Assembly: GCF_021134715.1 (NCBI RefSeq)
Contig: NC_060023.1
Span: forward strand, 5,704,001-5,768,000
Origin: Daphnia pulex
Lineage: Eukaryota; Arthropoda; Branchiopoda; Diplostraca; Daphniidae
DNA length: 64,000 nt
Reading direction: 5' to 3'
This document shows positions 11,561 to 24,046 of the stretch, in pieces (position 1 is the first letter of the stretch; each line of letters opens with the position of its first letter). The translations under genes were made by a program, and so were the position numbers. The notes under the pieces were generated by a model. It worked only from the letters and a program-made list of their open reading frames with translations. It was not told the DNA's origin and made no database searches.

Positions 11561-13065
11561 AAAGAGAAAAATAGTCGAACGGCTTGGAAAATTTCAATCG
11601 ACAATGTAGTCGTTCTTCTCAGTCGACGTGACGACAACAGATAAATATGGTTCAGTTTGGAAATTATGAAATTATCGCGCAACCCAAAGAAACTATATAA
11701 TAATTTAGCATGCCCATTCATTTATGGCAATGAATACACGCCTCCGATTATCGAGTGCGTGATTATTTAATTCAGAAAACTCTTCCTGTTTGAACCGCTC
11801 TTCATTTTTGACGCTAGATGGTAGAGGCATTCAATGTTGTCCTTTCTTGCGGATTGCCATTGGGCAGCGCAACAGAATTCCCGTCACAAGGATTTTTTTT
11901 TTTTTTTGGTCGAAAGTAAATCGACGGAAAACGTGTTTTGTTGGTCACACAATAGAATATCCAATCCACCTACCTTAGGGTTTGGAACCCCTAAGGCGAT
12001 GTACAAATAGAAATTGAAAATGGGGAGGAAATGACCAGCTGTCTTTGCTTGTGAATCGAATAGAACTGAAAATTCCGGTGGTACATGACACTTACACTTC
12101 GCTTTATGAGGTTGATGAAGGTCAACGTACACAATAAACCATAAAAGAGGGGACGAAACTTTCTTTGATTTTGACCTATTTTTGGAATGATATTGCTTTT
12201 GCGCTTTGATTAATTCAACATGCGAAAAACCATTAAAGCCTTTACTCGATCGTCGTTCGATTTGATGAGCGTAATGGAAATACAGTTAAACAAACTTTTT
12301 TGTTTGACCTTCAAGACAGTTTTTGACCAATATGTTGCTAGAAATCTAGGATCCAAGTGCCCATCAGTACATTTCTCAGTTAGAAGCGTTAGAAGAGAAA
12401 AAATCACACATGAAGTAGTAATGAGGCTAGAAAAAACCTAAACGATCGAATCCATTCGTATACGATGGTAAATGTAGGAGTACTTAGAAAACCTGATTCC
12501 TTACTCATTGGTTAACACCTTTAAGTGTTTGAATAATGCTTATTTATAAAATTAAATAAAGGCAGTGTAGACAAGTCATTTTTCATTTATTCGAGTAATT
12601 AAACACGAATTAGATTTTTTTATTCAAAACGCCAAACTTTGGGCAGTAAGAGGTTCAGTTATTCTTTAGCATCATCACCAGTCCCAAGTCATACAAACAT
12701 ACACAGGGAAATTTTAAGTTATACAAATCTATTTCGCAAGTAGCAGTCAGACCGGACGATTAACCATTTGTTGGTTTTCGGTTGAACGTGAAAACACAAC
12801 CACACGAAATTTGAATTGTAACACACTACAATAATCTGACACACACCAGGGAAATCATGAAAAAAAAAAAAATAATAAATAAATGAAGAATGGGAAAATA
12901 CGGGAATGTTTTAAGTCAGAGCGGTATTCCCAACGCAACCTTTGTACACTGAATTTTGGGATTCTTTTACAACAACATCCTTTCTTGGTTGGCAAAACGC
13001 ATTTGCCTGTAGAAATTGATTCACACAAAGAAATTTTCTGTTTAGGAGAGGGGGACAGGCGACAG
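11561..13065. other. Convergent 3' untranslated regions of WDR44 and Fsn
   Basis: No coding sequence is recognised. A + strand AATAAA at 12555-12560 would end WDR44. A - strand AATAAA (TTTATT at 12586-12591) would end the Fsn transcript. The two 3' ends would therefore meet or slightly overlap near 12560-12590. Confidence 0.5.
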
Positions 13066-14135
13066 TTAGCCATCCAAGGGAGGACCCAGGTAGACCATTG
13101 AGACTTCTGTGTGCCCATAGACTGCCGACACCGAAGGGTATAAGAGCTTCTCTGGTAAGCCCCTAAACGCCACTCCGAGGAATTCATAGTTTCTTTCGAA
13201 AGCTAATGTATTGTCATCACAGTCAAGAATGACTCGTATCCGCTCCCCAACCTGCAACAAAACTTTAGGTTAGGTTGATTCAACTCATTCATTGGTTAGA
13301 CTCAATCACTTGGTATTTAGGTGCATTGTTCAGCATTGGGTAATTGCCTTGGGAATCTCCATTATGAAGTAAATGATTATCAACCAAATTCCAACCCCAA
13401 CTTTGGTCATCTGATCCTAGTAAAGCTATGTATCCATGTGTCTGTGAACATGGATTTTGACAATTATTTTTAGATAAAATATTCAAATTTTAACACAATT
13501 ATACCTGGAGAGTTGCTTCTTTAGTTGCAATTCCAACAACTGCAACTGTTCCAAGAGGACCTTCCCACATCACTTCCCAGGCATGCCTACCTTGACTGAA
13601 TCCTGCACAAACATTAGTTGAATGGATTAATATGTACACTTGCAACAGGCATCTACAATATTTAGTACTCACCAATTTTACCTCTCACAGCATCTGTACT
13701 CTGTGCAACAGGGTTTCTGTGTATGGTAAAACCATTGGGTTTGATATAAATGTTTCTAGAGCAGTCTTCTGGGTTCCAAGCATGGTGAAATGCTTTTAAT
13801 TTTGTTTTGTAGGTAGGAGCGGAAGATAGGAGGTCTGAGCTCAGGACTTCTTCTGCCAGTTTTCGTATGCAGTGCAGTCTCCAGACATCATTGTCCTCAT
13901 CATTCAGTATACTGATTCAAATAATAATGTGCAAGGAGAACATAAGTTTCAAACAATCGCTGGTTTTGTTAGCAACGGTAGATCACTAGCGAATAGTCAC
14001 AAACTGGTGTTGATTTCAAGAAAACTTGTACCTGTACCACCGTTTGCACACCAACGAACTGCTTCTTAAATCCTGCAGCGGCAAATATGAGAAAATATTT
14101 CCTAGTATAATATCTGGTAGTATATCCACGTGCAT
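13066..14135 (-). CDS. Fsn: F-box/SPRY-domain protein 1 (FBXO45/Fsn)
   Basis: Substrate adaptor that works with the PHR ubiquitin ligase (Highwire/PAM) at synapses. Exons 14032-14135, 13673-13911, 13505-13602, 13310-13441 and 13066-13251 join in phase to 252 residues, close to the usual 255. The N-terminal F-box reads [19 protein letters not shown], followed by CKRWYR. The SPRY domain follows, with [46 protein letters not shown] and the C terminus YLGPPLDG. The ATG at 14135 is preceded in frame by a TGA, so it is the first possible start. A splice acceptor at about 14250 suggests a 5' non-coding exon further upstream. Confidence 0.95.
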
Positions 14136-15303
14136 TCTAAACGCCGGCTCGCAAACACTTCAACATTCATTTAGGAAATTTCTTTCGATTTTTTCTGCAA
14201 TTGACAATACTTCTATGGCAGAACCGGTGTTGCCACATTGCCATAGCAATTGATCTGAAATAAGAAAACCGAACAAAAATTATGAGAATCTAAACAACTT
14301 GATAAAACACTGAATTACACCTGTGAAAAAACGATATATTAATATCAAACTACTTTTTTACTAGTTTTTAAGATAAAATAATATTTTAGTTTATGTTTGA
14401 AATGGTTCCCGCGTATCCGGAAAAGCAGACGACGTTTGATTTTACTTAGCCTTCTGATTTATGATTTCATTCATATTCATGCTCGATTTCAATAAAAATT
14501 TAACGCTTTTCCCATGAAATTAATCAAATTAGCACTTAGTTATTACGATACATTTATTACGATAACTGTATTAACAGCCAAATTAAAAAAATAGACCAAT
14601 TTAAAAGAGCGAAATAAAAAAAATATATTTCAGAAATTAATAAAATAAAATAACGAAATCGCTGAACACTTGCCTGCGCTTAATTAATTTCCTCTTTCTC
14701 CTTCATGTTTTAGCGCTACTTAGTATTTTACATGAATATTTGAAAAAGAGAAAAGGAGAAATTAAACGAGCAAGGAAAATCGAAAATCATTTGTTCATAT
14801 TTTTGTTCTCACCCAACGACCCAAGGTCACGAGTTTGTTTGAATTTCGAATTTCTGCCCGTTGAAAGTATCGATTTTTTTTTCATTGCAAATTGCGATAG
14901 ATAGAAAGCGAACTCATGGAGAAGTTAGAATTGAATTGAATCCCAGTCTCATATGACGTACATATAAGACGCTCACTCAGTAAACCCCCCGGACGAAAAA
15001 ATAAAGAAAAAAAAAATATAATAAAAACTAAGCCGTTGGCCTGCTGTGCCATCATCACCCCCTCGTGCATTTTTGCCTAGCTGCCTGCTGATGCTACAGC
15101 AGTGTGTGTCTAGTGACGATCGTATAAAGTTGGCCCAGAACCTTAGGTAAACCCTATTGTCTCTTTTGTTTTGGATTGAGGGGATTTTTATTTTTTATTC
15201 ATAAAGTGAATTAGATAATAAAGGAGGATACTATTTGTCATTGAGCTTGGAAAGTTTAAGTGAAGATGTCTGCAAAAATCTTAAAATAAGGGGGAAAACT
15301 TAC
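14136..15303. other. 5' flank of Fsn, no gene recognised
   Basis: AT-rich, with no conserved coding block. It probably includes Fsn 5' non-coding exons and introns. Confidence 0.35.
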
Positions 15304-15359
15304 CGGTGTGGGGTATCGACTGGTGATGGCGTTTTGGGCGCCATTTCGCTCATCGTGTT
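15304..15359 (-). other. Isolated exon-like segment with an ATG
   Basis: On the - strand a TTTCAG acceptor precedes this segment and a GTAAGT donor follows it. Inside, an ATG at 15353 opens MSEMAPKTPSPVDTPHR. I cannot connect it to another coding exon. It could be an alternative 5' exon of the downstream Fsn transcript, or part of an unrecognised gene divergent from Dp. Without transcript data it is only a candidate. Confidence 0.3.
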
Positions 15360-15616
15360 CTGAAATCATTTGGAGGAATAAATACGGGGAATTTCCATTT
15401 TAGTCTATTTAGATTCTATCATAGTTCTATATGAAATTTGATGATATCTGTAATTTGACAGGAAGTTCGAATTATAACGGCGCTCAGTTGATCATACTTT
15501 TGGTCCCACCCACCAAAGATGCTTGTTTGACAAAACATTGTCAGCACATTGGATCTTCCTTGATCTCTTCTCTTTACAGTTAAATAATATAAATAAATTT
15601 ACAAGAGGTTAAGGAG

Positions 15617-17341
15617 ATGGCACAGTCAACCCCAACTGGAAACATCACCAACATTTGGATCCAAGATGCAAATGGTATGTCAAAGTCTAGACTAAGAAAT
15701 TATCTCATTCTTTTCAACAAGATAATAAAATGATGGTTGTTTGCATTCCAGGTCAGCCACAAATGATAAAAGTGGTGCATGCCACTGCTGGAAAAGGTGT
15801 TCCAGTGTCCATGGCTTCTGGAGCAGTTAGAGCTGTTCTGCGATCTAATGTAAGTCAAGGATGTGCTTGAATAAAATGTAAAAGATGTTAACAATGTTGG
15901 CTGAAAATTTGTTTAGGGAACCGTTTTGGCTGCCACACCTCAGATGTTGCAGTCACTTGGCAGAGTGACAAGAGCACCTGGACCTCGTGGACAAGTGGCA
16001 GCTGGACAGATACTAGCCATACCATTATCATCAGGAAATGGATCTACTCCGAGTAACAAAAACACTGCTGTACAGTTACCAGTAGTGCCTGTTGTGTTGA
16101 GCACTCCTCAACGCTTAAATCAGCAACAACAACAGGGCAAAAACTTCATTTCCCCAATTCTTGATCACAGTGGTTCACGAAAAAGGCAAGATCCTGACCA
16201 TGAACATGGTTCTGAGAGGTAACTTTTCATTTTATTTTTCAAATGAGTAGTTTTATGAGTAAACTCATTTTTAATAGTAAACGGCGTAAGGTAGACAAAG
16301 GAGGCAAAGGATTACGTCATTTCTCGATGAAGGTGTGTGAAAAGGTTCAGAAGAAGGGTACTACAACATACAATGAGGTTGCTGATGAACTTGTAGCTGA
16401 ATTCACTGATCCATCTCGTTGCACTTCACCTGCTGACCAAGTTAGTATCGTATTAGAAATTCATCTTTTTATCAGTGAAATAATGTTAATTTATTGACAG
16501 TATGACCAAAAAAATATTCGGCGTCGGGTTTACGATGCACTGAATGTGCTCATGGCCATGAACATCATATCGAAAGAGAAAAAAGAGATCAAGTGGCTTG
16601 GTTTACCTACAAATTCGTTGCAAGAATTCCAGGCACTGGAAGCGGAGAAGCAACGTCGGCTAGAAAGAATTAAGCAAAAGACGCAACAATTGCAAGAATT
16701 GGTCCTTCAGCAGATCGCCTTCAAGAGCTTGGTTGTTAATGTTTTTTCTAGTAAAACAGAAACATTTTACTGACACGTCTTGTTTACCTTTAGGTTCAAA
16801 GAAACAAGCAAAATGAGCGTCTTCACGGTGGCCCTGCCAGTAATTCTACCATACAGCTACCATTTTTGGTCGTAAATACTAGCAAGAAAACAGTGATTGA
16901 CTGCTCCATATCTAGCGATAAGATGGAGTATCTCTTCACCTTTGATGATACTTTCGAAATTCATGATGATATTGAAGTCCTTAAGCGAATGGGCATGGCC
17001 CTTGGGCTTAACGAGGCCACTTGTACTGAAGAGAATCTCGCCAAGGTATTTTTGTTCTTTTATTTTTAAAGTTTATCTTAATTTTTAAATTTTTCTCGTT
17101 TTAGGCCAAGTCTTATGTTCCAAAAGCGTTGGAACATTATGTAGATCAGTTGGCTAGCGGTCAGGCCGAGCCACAGTGGCCAGAGGACGTCAATCCTGTG
17201 GTTAAGGAAACCTCAGATCACTTTGGAAATCAAGGTGTTCGAGCAGTTACACCTACAGCGTCGGTCTCAACAGGTTTCTCAGACTCCGAGGATGACGATG
17301 TGGATGACGATGAAGACAACTCCGACGTGGAAATCAATTAA
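15617..17341 (+). CDS. Dp: Transcription factor Dp (E2F dimerisation partner)
   Basis: Heterodimerises with E2F to control S-phase genes, in the nucleus. Exons 15617-15674, 15752-15849, 15917-16218, 16278-16440, 16501-16731, 16794-17045 and 17105-17341 join in phase to 446 residues. The DNA-binding winged helix begins [17 protein letters not shown] and contains [17 protein letters not shown] and IKWLGLP, the hallmark DP signature. A coiled-coil/dimerisation stretch ([16 protein letters not shown]) and the DP C-terminal domain ([37 protein letters not shown]) follow. The acidic C terminus (about residues 420-446, [10 protein letters not shown]) is typical. The SKRRK run before the DNA-binding domain is a likely nuclear signal. 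Confidence 0.96.
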
Positions 17342-17967
17342 AGGGTGTGGTTCTACTGATGCGTTGTCTCATTGCGTCCATTTCTACTGTCGCTTTACAT
17401 GCGGCTGTCCTCGCTGATTGGATGCATTTCTCTTCGCTTGTTCTCGGTTCAGTGTTTACCCTTTCCTTAGAACCTCCTTTTCAATGTCGCCAATTTAAGC
17501 CAAGTGAGAGTATCCATCGATGATTTTCGTGGGAATCTGAACCGCGTGTGTGTGTCTATTAAGATGACGGAGTGAGCTCTTGTCGGTATAGGAGACCGCA
17601 TCGACAACTGGAAACATTGAAAACTCAGGTGATGAATATTTGCAAAAGTGCCTGTCGATGTATTTTCGAGTAGAAGTGAGGTTTCATTGTCGATAACAGT
17701 TTTCTTCGTTCATTTTTGTTTACCGTCGTACAAAAACAATGTCGTTCGTTATTTTCGTCTCTTAGTGTTCATATCTTGTTCATCCATCTCGTTGACACGA
17801 GCATGTCCGGGTGCATCAATAGTCTTTGCTGGCTATAAACTATTCCATTTCACTTTGCCCTATGATGGGTATTTATTGCAAACTTCACAACTGTATTACC
17901 TTACATTTCATGAGTACACATTACAAAAAAAGAATAAGAATAGTAGCAGTTAAGTTGTTATTCATTC
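17342..17967. other. 3' untranslated region of Dp and end of CSN9
   Basis: No coding block is visible. Dp (+) and CSN9 (-) are convergent with stop codons 627 bp apart, so their 3' ends share this stretch. Confidence 0.5.
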
Positions 17968-18583
17968 TTACAAGAGATCATCATCATCACACAAGTCTAC
18001 AAATCCTATGAAAAGAAAAATTTTCTTATTACTGAATACTTTGTAAACATGAGATTTTATCAAACCATTGTAAAAATCACCATGGACAGCCTTCTCATTT
18101 GATGTCAAATCAACAATCATTCCAGAGGGACCAGCAGATTGCTAAATTAACATTGATATAAACTTATTAGATATCTTAAAATGGCAAGTAACAGCTAAAT
18201 TAGAATATAAAAGGAAAAAAGTTGGTATTATTAACATCGTGTTCAATTAATTGCTGTTTTTCCAAAAAAATTTGTATCTTTGTCTAGGATCTTTGTAATG
18301 CTATCAAATGATTTTCAGATGACATGTTTGAATATATTTTGGAATTGTAATATTTAACAAATGATTTGAATGGGAAATCAGTTTACTATACATCTAGACT
18401 AGATTTTTAAAATCAATTGATTAATGCTTACCTCATCTAGGTCCATGTAGCTGCCAGCACCTATGTATGTAAAAAAAATCCATAAAAATATTGGCTGTGG
18501 TAATCATCATGTTAATCACGATGGTGAATGGTGGACTACTAACCTTCAGGAAACATTTCATCAACAACTACATTTGGCTTCAT
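17968..18583 (-). CDS. COPS9: COP9 signalosome subunit 9 (CSN9/CSNAP)
   Basis: Small acidic subunit of the COP9 signalosome, which removes NEDD8 from cullins. Four tiny exons (18544-18583, 18432-18460, 18066-18141, 17968-18005) join in phase to 60 residues; the human protein has 57. The N terminus MKPNVVVDEMFPEGAG, the middle NEKAVHGDFYN and the aspartate-rich end (DLCDDDD) match the family over its whole length. The second exon is only 29 bp. The gene is too short and too split for automatic frame finding, so it is easy to miss. Confidence 0.93.
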
Positions 18584-19136
18584 TTTAATCACCGTGAAGT
18601 ATAAACTTTAACTGACTGTAGTTAATTAACAAATGAGCCTTATTTGAAAACACTATTGGTGTTTCCTCAACAATTCTTAAGACTCTTGAGTTGGAGAAAG
18701 AATCCAAGAGCGACAGGACAATAATGTTGAAAAACGTATTTTCGTCTGTTAACTGCTAAGAAAAGATGGAACAATGTTGCCAAATCAAACGGTACCGATT
18801 TATAGCCTCGGGCATTTGGTATCTCCCCGTGGGCCCGTTTTGTTTCTCTTTATGTGTTCCTAGTGAAATGTAATATTTTAATTTTTGTTTTCTACATCTT
18901 TATGAGTATGTTGGAAAAAGTTGTAAAATATACTAGCTGAATCAATCATAGTAATTTTACCTGAACAGCAAACAAACTACATTCATCCTCCAAATTGCAA
19001 ATTGTCTAAATGAATAATAATTGATTATACAAAACATACAATTATTGAAGCTGTTGACTCTTTTATTTGAACAAATGTTACTAAAGTTAGATTATTTACA
19101 ATGAAATCTATAGTTCTCCCCTGCACAAAAGATGTT
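18584..19136. other. Intergenic between CSN9 and DNAJC19
   Basis: Contains the CSN9 5' region and the DNAJC19 3' untranslated region, both on the - strand. No further coding sequence is seen. Confidence 0.45.
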
Positions 19137-19648
19137 TTATTTCAAATTATCCATGAAATCTTTTGCTTCATTTATCTTAGCTGCTAAATATGGTGAGCCA
19201 CCTCTATCTGGGTGATTTGCAAGCATTATTCTTTTATGGGCTTCTTTCACTCTGATTTTGTTGGCTGTTGGTGATACACCAAGTATTAAAGATGCTTCTC
19301 TTTTGGACATTTTGGCATCAAAACCACCTTTGTAGTACTTGCTTCCAAGAAGAGACTACAAAAAATATTTGAAAAAATGATAATAAGAACATTACCATAA
19401 GTAGAAAAATATCAACATTTACAATTAATTCTATCTAATACCTCAGTATCCATAGGAAACTGCTTGAGTATTTCGTTAAACTTCGTCGTCATTGTGGGAG
19501 CAGATCGAAGCAGTGTGCGACCAGCAAATCCGACAGCAGCCAGTCCAAGACCAACAACTATCGCTGTTGACTGAATTACATAGTAGACATTAATAGCAAA
19601 ACTTTAGTTTCACTATACACAATAAAATTTACTTTGAAATATTACCAT
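19137..19648 (-). CDS. DNAJC19: Mitochondrial import J-protein DNAJC19 (Pam18/Tim14)
   Basis: J-domain co-chaperone of the TIM23 import motor; it stimulates mitochondrial Hsp70 at the inner membrane. Exons 19646-19648, 19442-19570 and 19137-19355 give 116 residues, the same length as in human. The first coding exon contains only the ATG. The N terminus has one membrane span ([18 protein letters not shown]). The J domain follows, with [17 protein letters not shown], the HPD tripeptide in [15 protein letters not shown] and a final [12 protein letters not shown]. It is head-to-head with DNAJC3. Confidence 0.95.
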
Positions 19649-19877
19649 TTTTTCGTTCGGAGGACAAGAGGTTTCGTCACGTTTTTGTAATGTTGTCTGC
19701 TCTGTTACTCAATATCTACCCACGAGCTTGAAATTCTAAACAACAGATGGCTTTGTTTGTCACGTAATGTCTTCTGATTGGGCCACATCACAGACGATTA
19801 TTCTATTATCAGTCTGAAGTGATCCTTGTGGCTTCTTAAAGCTCTTAAGTTTAAAAAATAGAATGATAACTTTAAAA
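19649..19877. promoter_or_regulatory. Shared divergent promoter of DNAJC19 and DNAJC3
   Basis: Only 229 bp separate the two start codons, which face away from each other. Both 5' untranslated regions and both core promoters must fit here, so a bidirectional promoter is inferred. I see no clear TATA box. Confidence 0.55.
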
Positions 19878-21892
19878 ATGGCTGATTGGGGCCCACATTC
19901 AAGACAAATGTATTCAATCTTAATTTGTCTCGTTAGCATCGGAATCATCGAAGGTACAAGCCGGTTTCTTCAACTCATGTAAATTGTCCTTGTGATTCAA
20001 ACGTCTTATGTATTTATTTTTCATTATACAGTTCACGGAAACGCCAATCCCTCGGAAATTGAAAAGCATTTAGAGCTTGGTAAATTAATGATGGCTAAGG
20101 GCCAACTCCAAGATGCACTCACCCATTTCCATGCAGCTCTAGAAGGAGATCCTTCTAACTACTTAACATTATACAGAAGAGCTACTGTATATCTTGCCCA
20201 GGGAAGAGCAAGAGCTGCATTAGAAGATTTGAATCGTGTTCTTGAAATCCAACCAGATTTCATTCAAGCCAGAGCTCAGAAGGGAAATATCCTAATGAAG
20301 CTTGGGCGTTTGCATGAGGCACATATTGAGTTGGAAAAAGTTGTAAGTATACATGTTATTATGGTCAAGTTAATTAAAAAATATTTCCTATATGTCTATC
20401 TTTCACAGCTTAAAAAGGAACCAACAAATAGTGAAGTCAACAAAAATTACATAGCAATTGAATCATTGAAGAAGAGTTACATGCAAGCTCAAATGTTTTT
20501 CAGTGACAAGGATTACCACCATGCCATTGATCTCTTAACCCAAGTTATTGATGTATGTTTTTATAAACTTTCTTGCAAATGATTTCTTGCTACTATGCTA
20601 ACATTTTCTTTCTTTAGATTTGCCCTTGGGATATTGGTTTGCGAGAGATGCGCTCAGAGTGTTATCTAGCTATTGGAGAGGCATCAAAGGCTATTTCAGA
20701 TTTAAAAGCAGCTACCAAATTGATGTCCGATAATACCGGCGCTTTCATGAAGCTTTCTAAACTGTATTATGGCTTAGGAGAACCAGAAGAGTCTCTAAAG
20801 TAATTATTCTTGTGTTTTTTGTTTTGTTCTGCATAATATTGTCAATATGATACAAGTTGCTTACCTTAAATTATTTTTTCTACAGCCAAGTTAGGGAATG
20901 TTTGAAACTTGATCCTGAACACAAGGAGTGCTTTCCTCATTACAAGAAAGTCAAGAAAGTGGCAAAGCTTGTGCAGGATCTGCAAACTAACTCTAATGAC
21001 AACAACTACCAAGGATGCATCACTTCAGCTAAAAAAGTATTTTCCTTTGAATTATTAAATTCCACAATAAATAACAATGTAACCATTCATATAGGTCCTG
21101 AAAGTGGATCCCACCGTATCAGAATTATTATTTTTGGCTGAAGATAAACTTTGCCATTGCCATCTTCAACTAGGTGAACACTCGGAAAGTCTCGAGTTCT
21201 GCTCTTCAGCTTTAGCTCGGCACACAGAGCCGAGGATATTGTGCGACAGAGCTGAAGATTACATTGCTCTTGATATGCTCGACGAGGCTCAACAAGATTA
21301 TGCTAAGGTAAATTATTAATTAACATATTGATATATTGATGTCTTGGATTAATCATCAAGCACCTTATCTTTAGGCATTAGAAATCGAAGAATCATTCAA
21401 TAGAGCAAAGGAAGGAATGCAAAAAGTTCAGAAACTTCAAAAACAAGCAAAGAAACGTGATTATTATAAAATACTCGGTGTGAAAAAGAACGCCAACAAA
21501 CGAGAAATTGTTAAAGCCTACAGGTAATGAGCTACATTTCATGCTGGAAAGAAAGTTTTCTTATTGTGTGTTTTTTAGAAAACAAGCGCAACAGTGGCAT
21601 CCAGACAACTTCCAGAATGACGAAGAATCTAGGAAAAAGGCAGAAAAGAAATTCATTGATATTGCCGCAGCTAAAGAGGTTTTGACCGATCCAGGTAAAA
21701 ATTGCCGTACATATCCCCCATTATTTATTTAATCTAAATTCATGATTTTCGTTAACAGAGAAGCGACAAAAGTATGATAATGGCGAGGACCCATTAGATC
21801 CTGAATCCCAACAAGGCCAAGGTTTCAATCCTTTCCAACAGGGGGGTTTCCATAATTTCCATGGCGGCCAATTCAAGTTCCACTTTAATTAA
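19878..21892 (+). CDS. DNAJC3: ER-lumen co-chaperone DNAJC3 (p58IPK)
   Basis: Co-chaperone of BiP in the ER lumen; it dampens PERK/eIF2-alpha kinase signalling. Exons 19878-19953, 20032-20342, 20409-20552, 20618-20799, 20886-21036, 21095-21307, 21375-21523, 21579-21694 and 21759-21892 join in phase to 491 residues (human 504). A signal peptide spans about residues 11-26 (MYSILICLVSIGIIEG). Tandem TPR repeats follow (LGKLMMAKGQLQDALTHFHA, YRRATVYLAQGRARAALEDL and others). The J domain sits near residues 395-460: DYYKILGVKKNANKREIVKA, then HPD in QQWHPDNF. The end is Gly/Phe-rich. The protein has no KDEL tail, which is normal for the family. Confidence 0.96.
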
Positions 21893-24046
21893 ATTAAAAA
21901 CAAAATAACATGGTTCGTTGTTTCAAATTAACTTTTTTTTGTCTCAAAAGATCGTTTAAAGTCTCGTCATGAATGGGTCACTGACATTTATCTTTTTTTC
22001 CTCTTTTTTATTTCAACAATTTTCATCGATTTGGCCTTCCTGTGAATTTTGTACATAGAATATTACCGGTATCTGATTAAATAATGGTACAGGTCACAAA
22101 TACTTGCCGAATATGGCTCAATCTGAGGTGCTAATATTTAGAAACGTTTCCTCGACGCCAGTCATGTGTTTGTACATCAAAACGTATGTTTAATGTCCAA
22201 AATGACCTATTGATGTCTTTTTCGCCAAGATAACTCAACGGATAGAATAAGATGAAATGCTTAAACTTTTCAAGAGTTGTTGTGCTTACTCAGGTGCCAC
22301 TATGTCATTTCGAAATTTAGTATTTTATCTTTCACCTTCAGAATTACCAACCCGTTTTTTTTTTAAATAATTGACCTTCAACCCGACTAGATTGAAAACG
22401 AACAAGAAGGAAAAAGATAAACTAGCATTTCTGTTACAGCAATTTTGTGTTCATTTCGAAATAGTTGAAAGTTTTAGGATAGTTTGAAAACACAATCCCT
22501 AAGTAAAATGCCTACTTCAATATTCATGCTTGTGGGTATTGAAGGTTTGATTTCCCATGCATGCCGCTCTTCCTCCTATCTTTTAGAATTTAGAGGCATA
22601 TACAGGCCCCGAGGCCCGAGTAGGCAGCTTGCATCTACTTTATTCACAAATTCTGTTTTAAATTGCATTTGAAATAGAATGTAGGAGATTTGACCCCCGT
22701 CCCCACCCTTGCTTTTGCTGCTGAGATTTGCCACAGTCCGGTAGCGCTATCTTTTGCATCCGTAAAGACTCGAATTCAAAATTGTTTGGCGCCAAGTTCC
22801 GCCAAGTAATTTCCCTTAATAATATGAGAATAATAAGATGACATAAAAATATAAAAAAGGCATTCTCTTCTCGAAGGGAAATATCACGTACGTATTTTAA
22901 AATTTTATAGTAATTGACATTTCCTAGCTTTTTCTTTCCGAAACGTGAAATAGCATAGGGAAATCAGATATTATATTTTTCTTTTCTACAGGAAGACATC
23001 CGTTCCTAAAACCAGTTTTCTTCTCGAGGGATTGTCTTGAGACGAAATAGCATGACAGCAACTCTAGCCTGCAGCCATTCTAGCGCGGTCACTTCAAACG
23101 TTATTCGTAAAGTCGTCAAGGAAAAACTATTTCCAAATAGCCACTTAAATTTTTATCCTCCCATCGTATTAACTTTGAATTGACTTCTACAAAAAATACA
23201 CCCCTTATTAAAAGTACTCAACTTCCTTAAAAAACACAAACAATATCCATGACAGCGTATCGTATGAACCGTATGAACTATGAACTGATGGGCTGTAAGA
23301 TACGTGCATGGGAAATCACGCCCCATTTCATACGAATGAATAAAATAAAAAGTTAAGGTTTAGTTAAAATGAATATGCTTACTTATTTATTTAAGTAAAT
23401 CGCCTGTGGTAAGACAAAAAAAAAAGGAAAAACCCGTTTATAATTGCTTTCGAGCAGAACATTTTTACAATTTTGATTACTGGTGCTGGTACTTGCTGAG
23501 ATTGCATTAAAAGCTCACGTCATATTCCCGTAGGTTTTTGCAGTTTCACCATTTCACCCACTGGCAATTAATACTGTTGTTTCAAGCGTGCCGTCTATTT
23601 CGGGTTCGTGGCCGGAAAAAAAAATTTTCAGGCCAATGGCAAACGGCCAAGGCCAAGGTTATGTACCATTGGCAAAGTGAATTGTTAACTACAAAAATTT
23701 CTTAAAAAATTAACCTTCTTTTCAAGTTCTTCCTTTAACAGTTTCACTTCCTAAATTTAGATCTCTGGAACTTAGGTCGTCTGCTGCTCGTACGAAAAAA
23801 CCTCAAATGTCATTTTTGTTTTAGTCTGCTCTGGAACTCCCCATCAGTCTCTACTATATCCCGTGCTTGTTGCTATGTCCATTGTGTCTCAATTTCTTCT
23901 CGTAAGTTTCGAAACATACAGCCTCCCCCATATCTTCTCCGGAACTGGAGTAGAATCCAGTTGAAAATTGATTAATTGTTTTTTTTCCACTTGTCATCCC
24001 TAGTTCTGTTAACTTTCCATGGATAGAGTCAACTAAACAAATAACA
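21893..24046. other. Intergenic, 3' region of DNAJC3 and 5' region of BCKDK
   Basis: No coding block, RNA gene or clear mobile element is recognised in these 2.1 kb. The sequence is AT-rich with scattered homopolymers. Confidence 0.4.
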
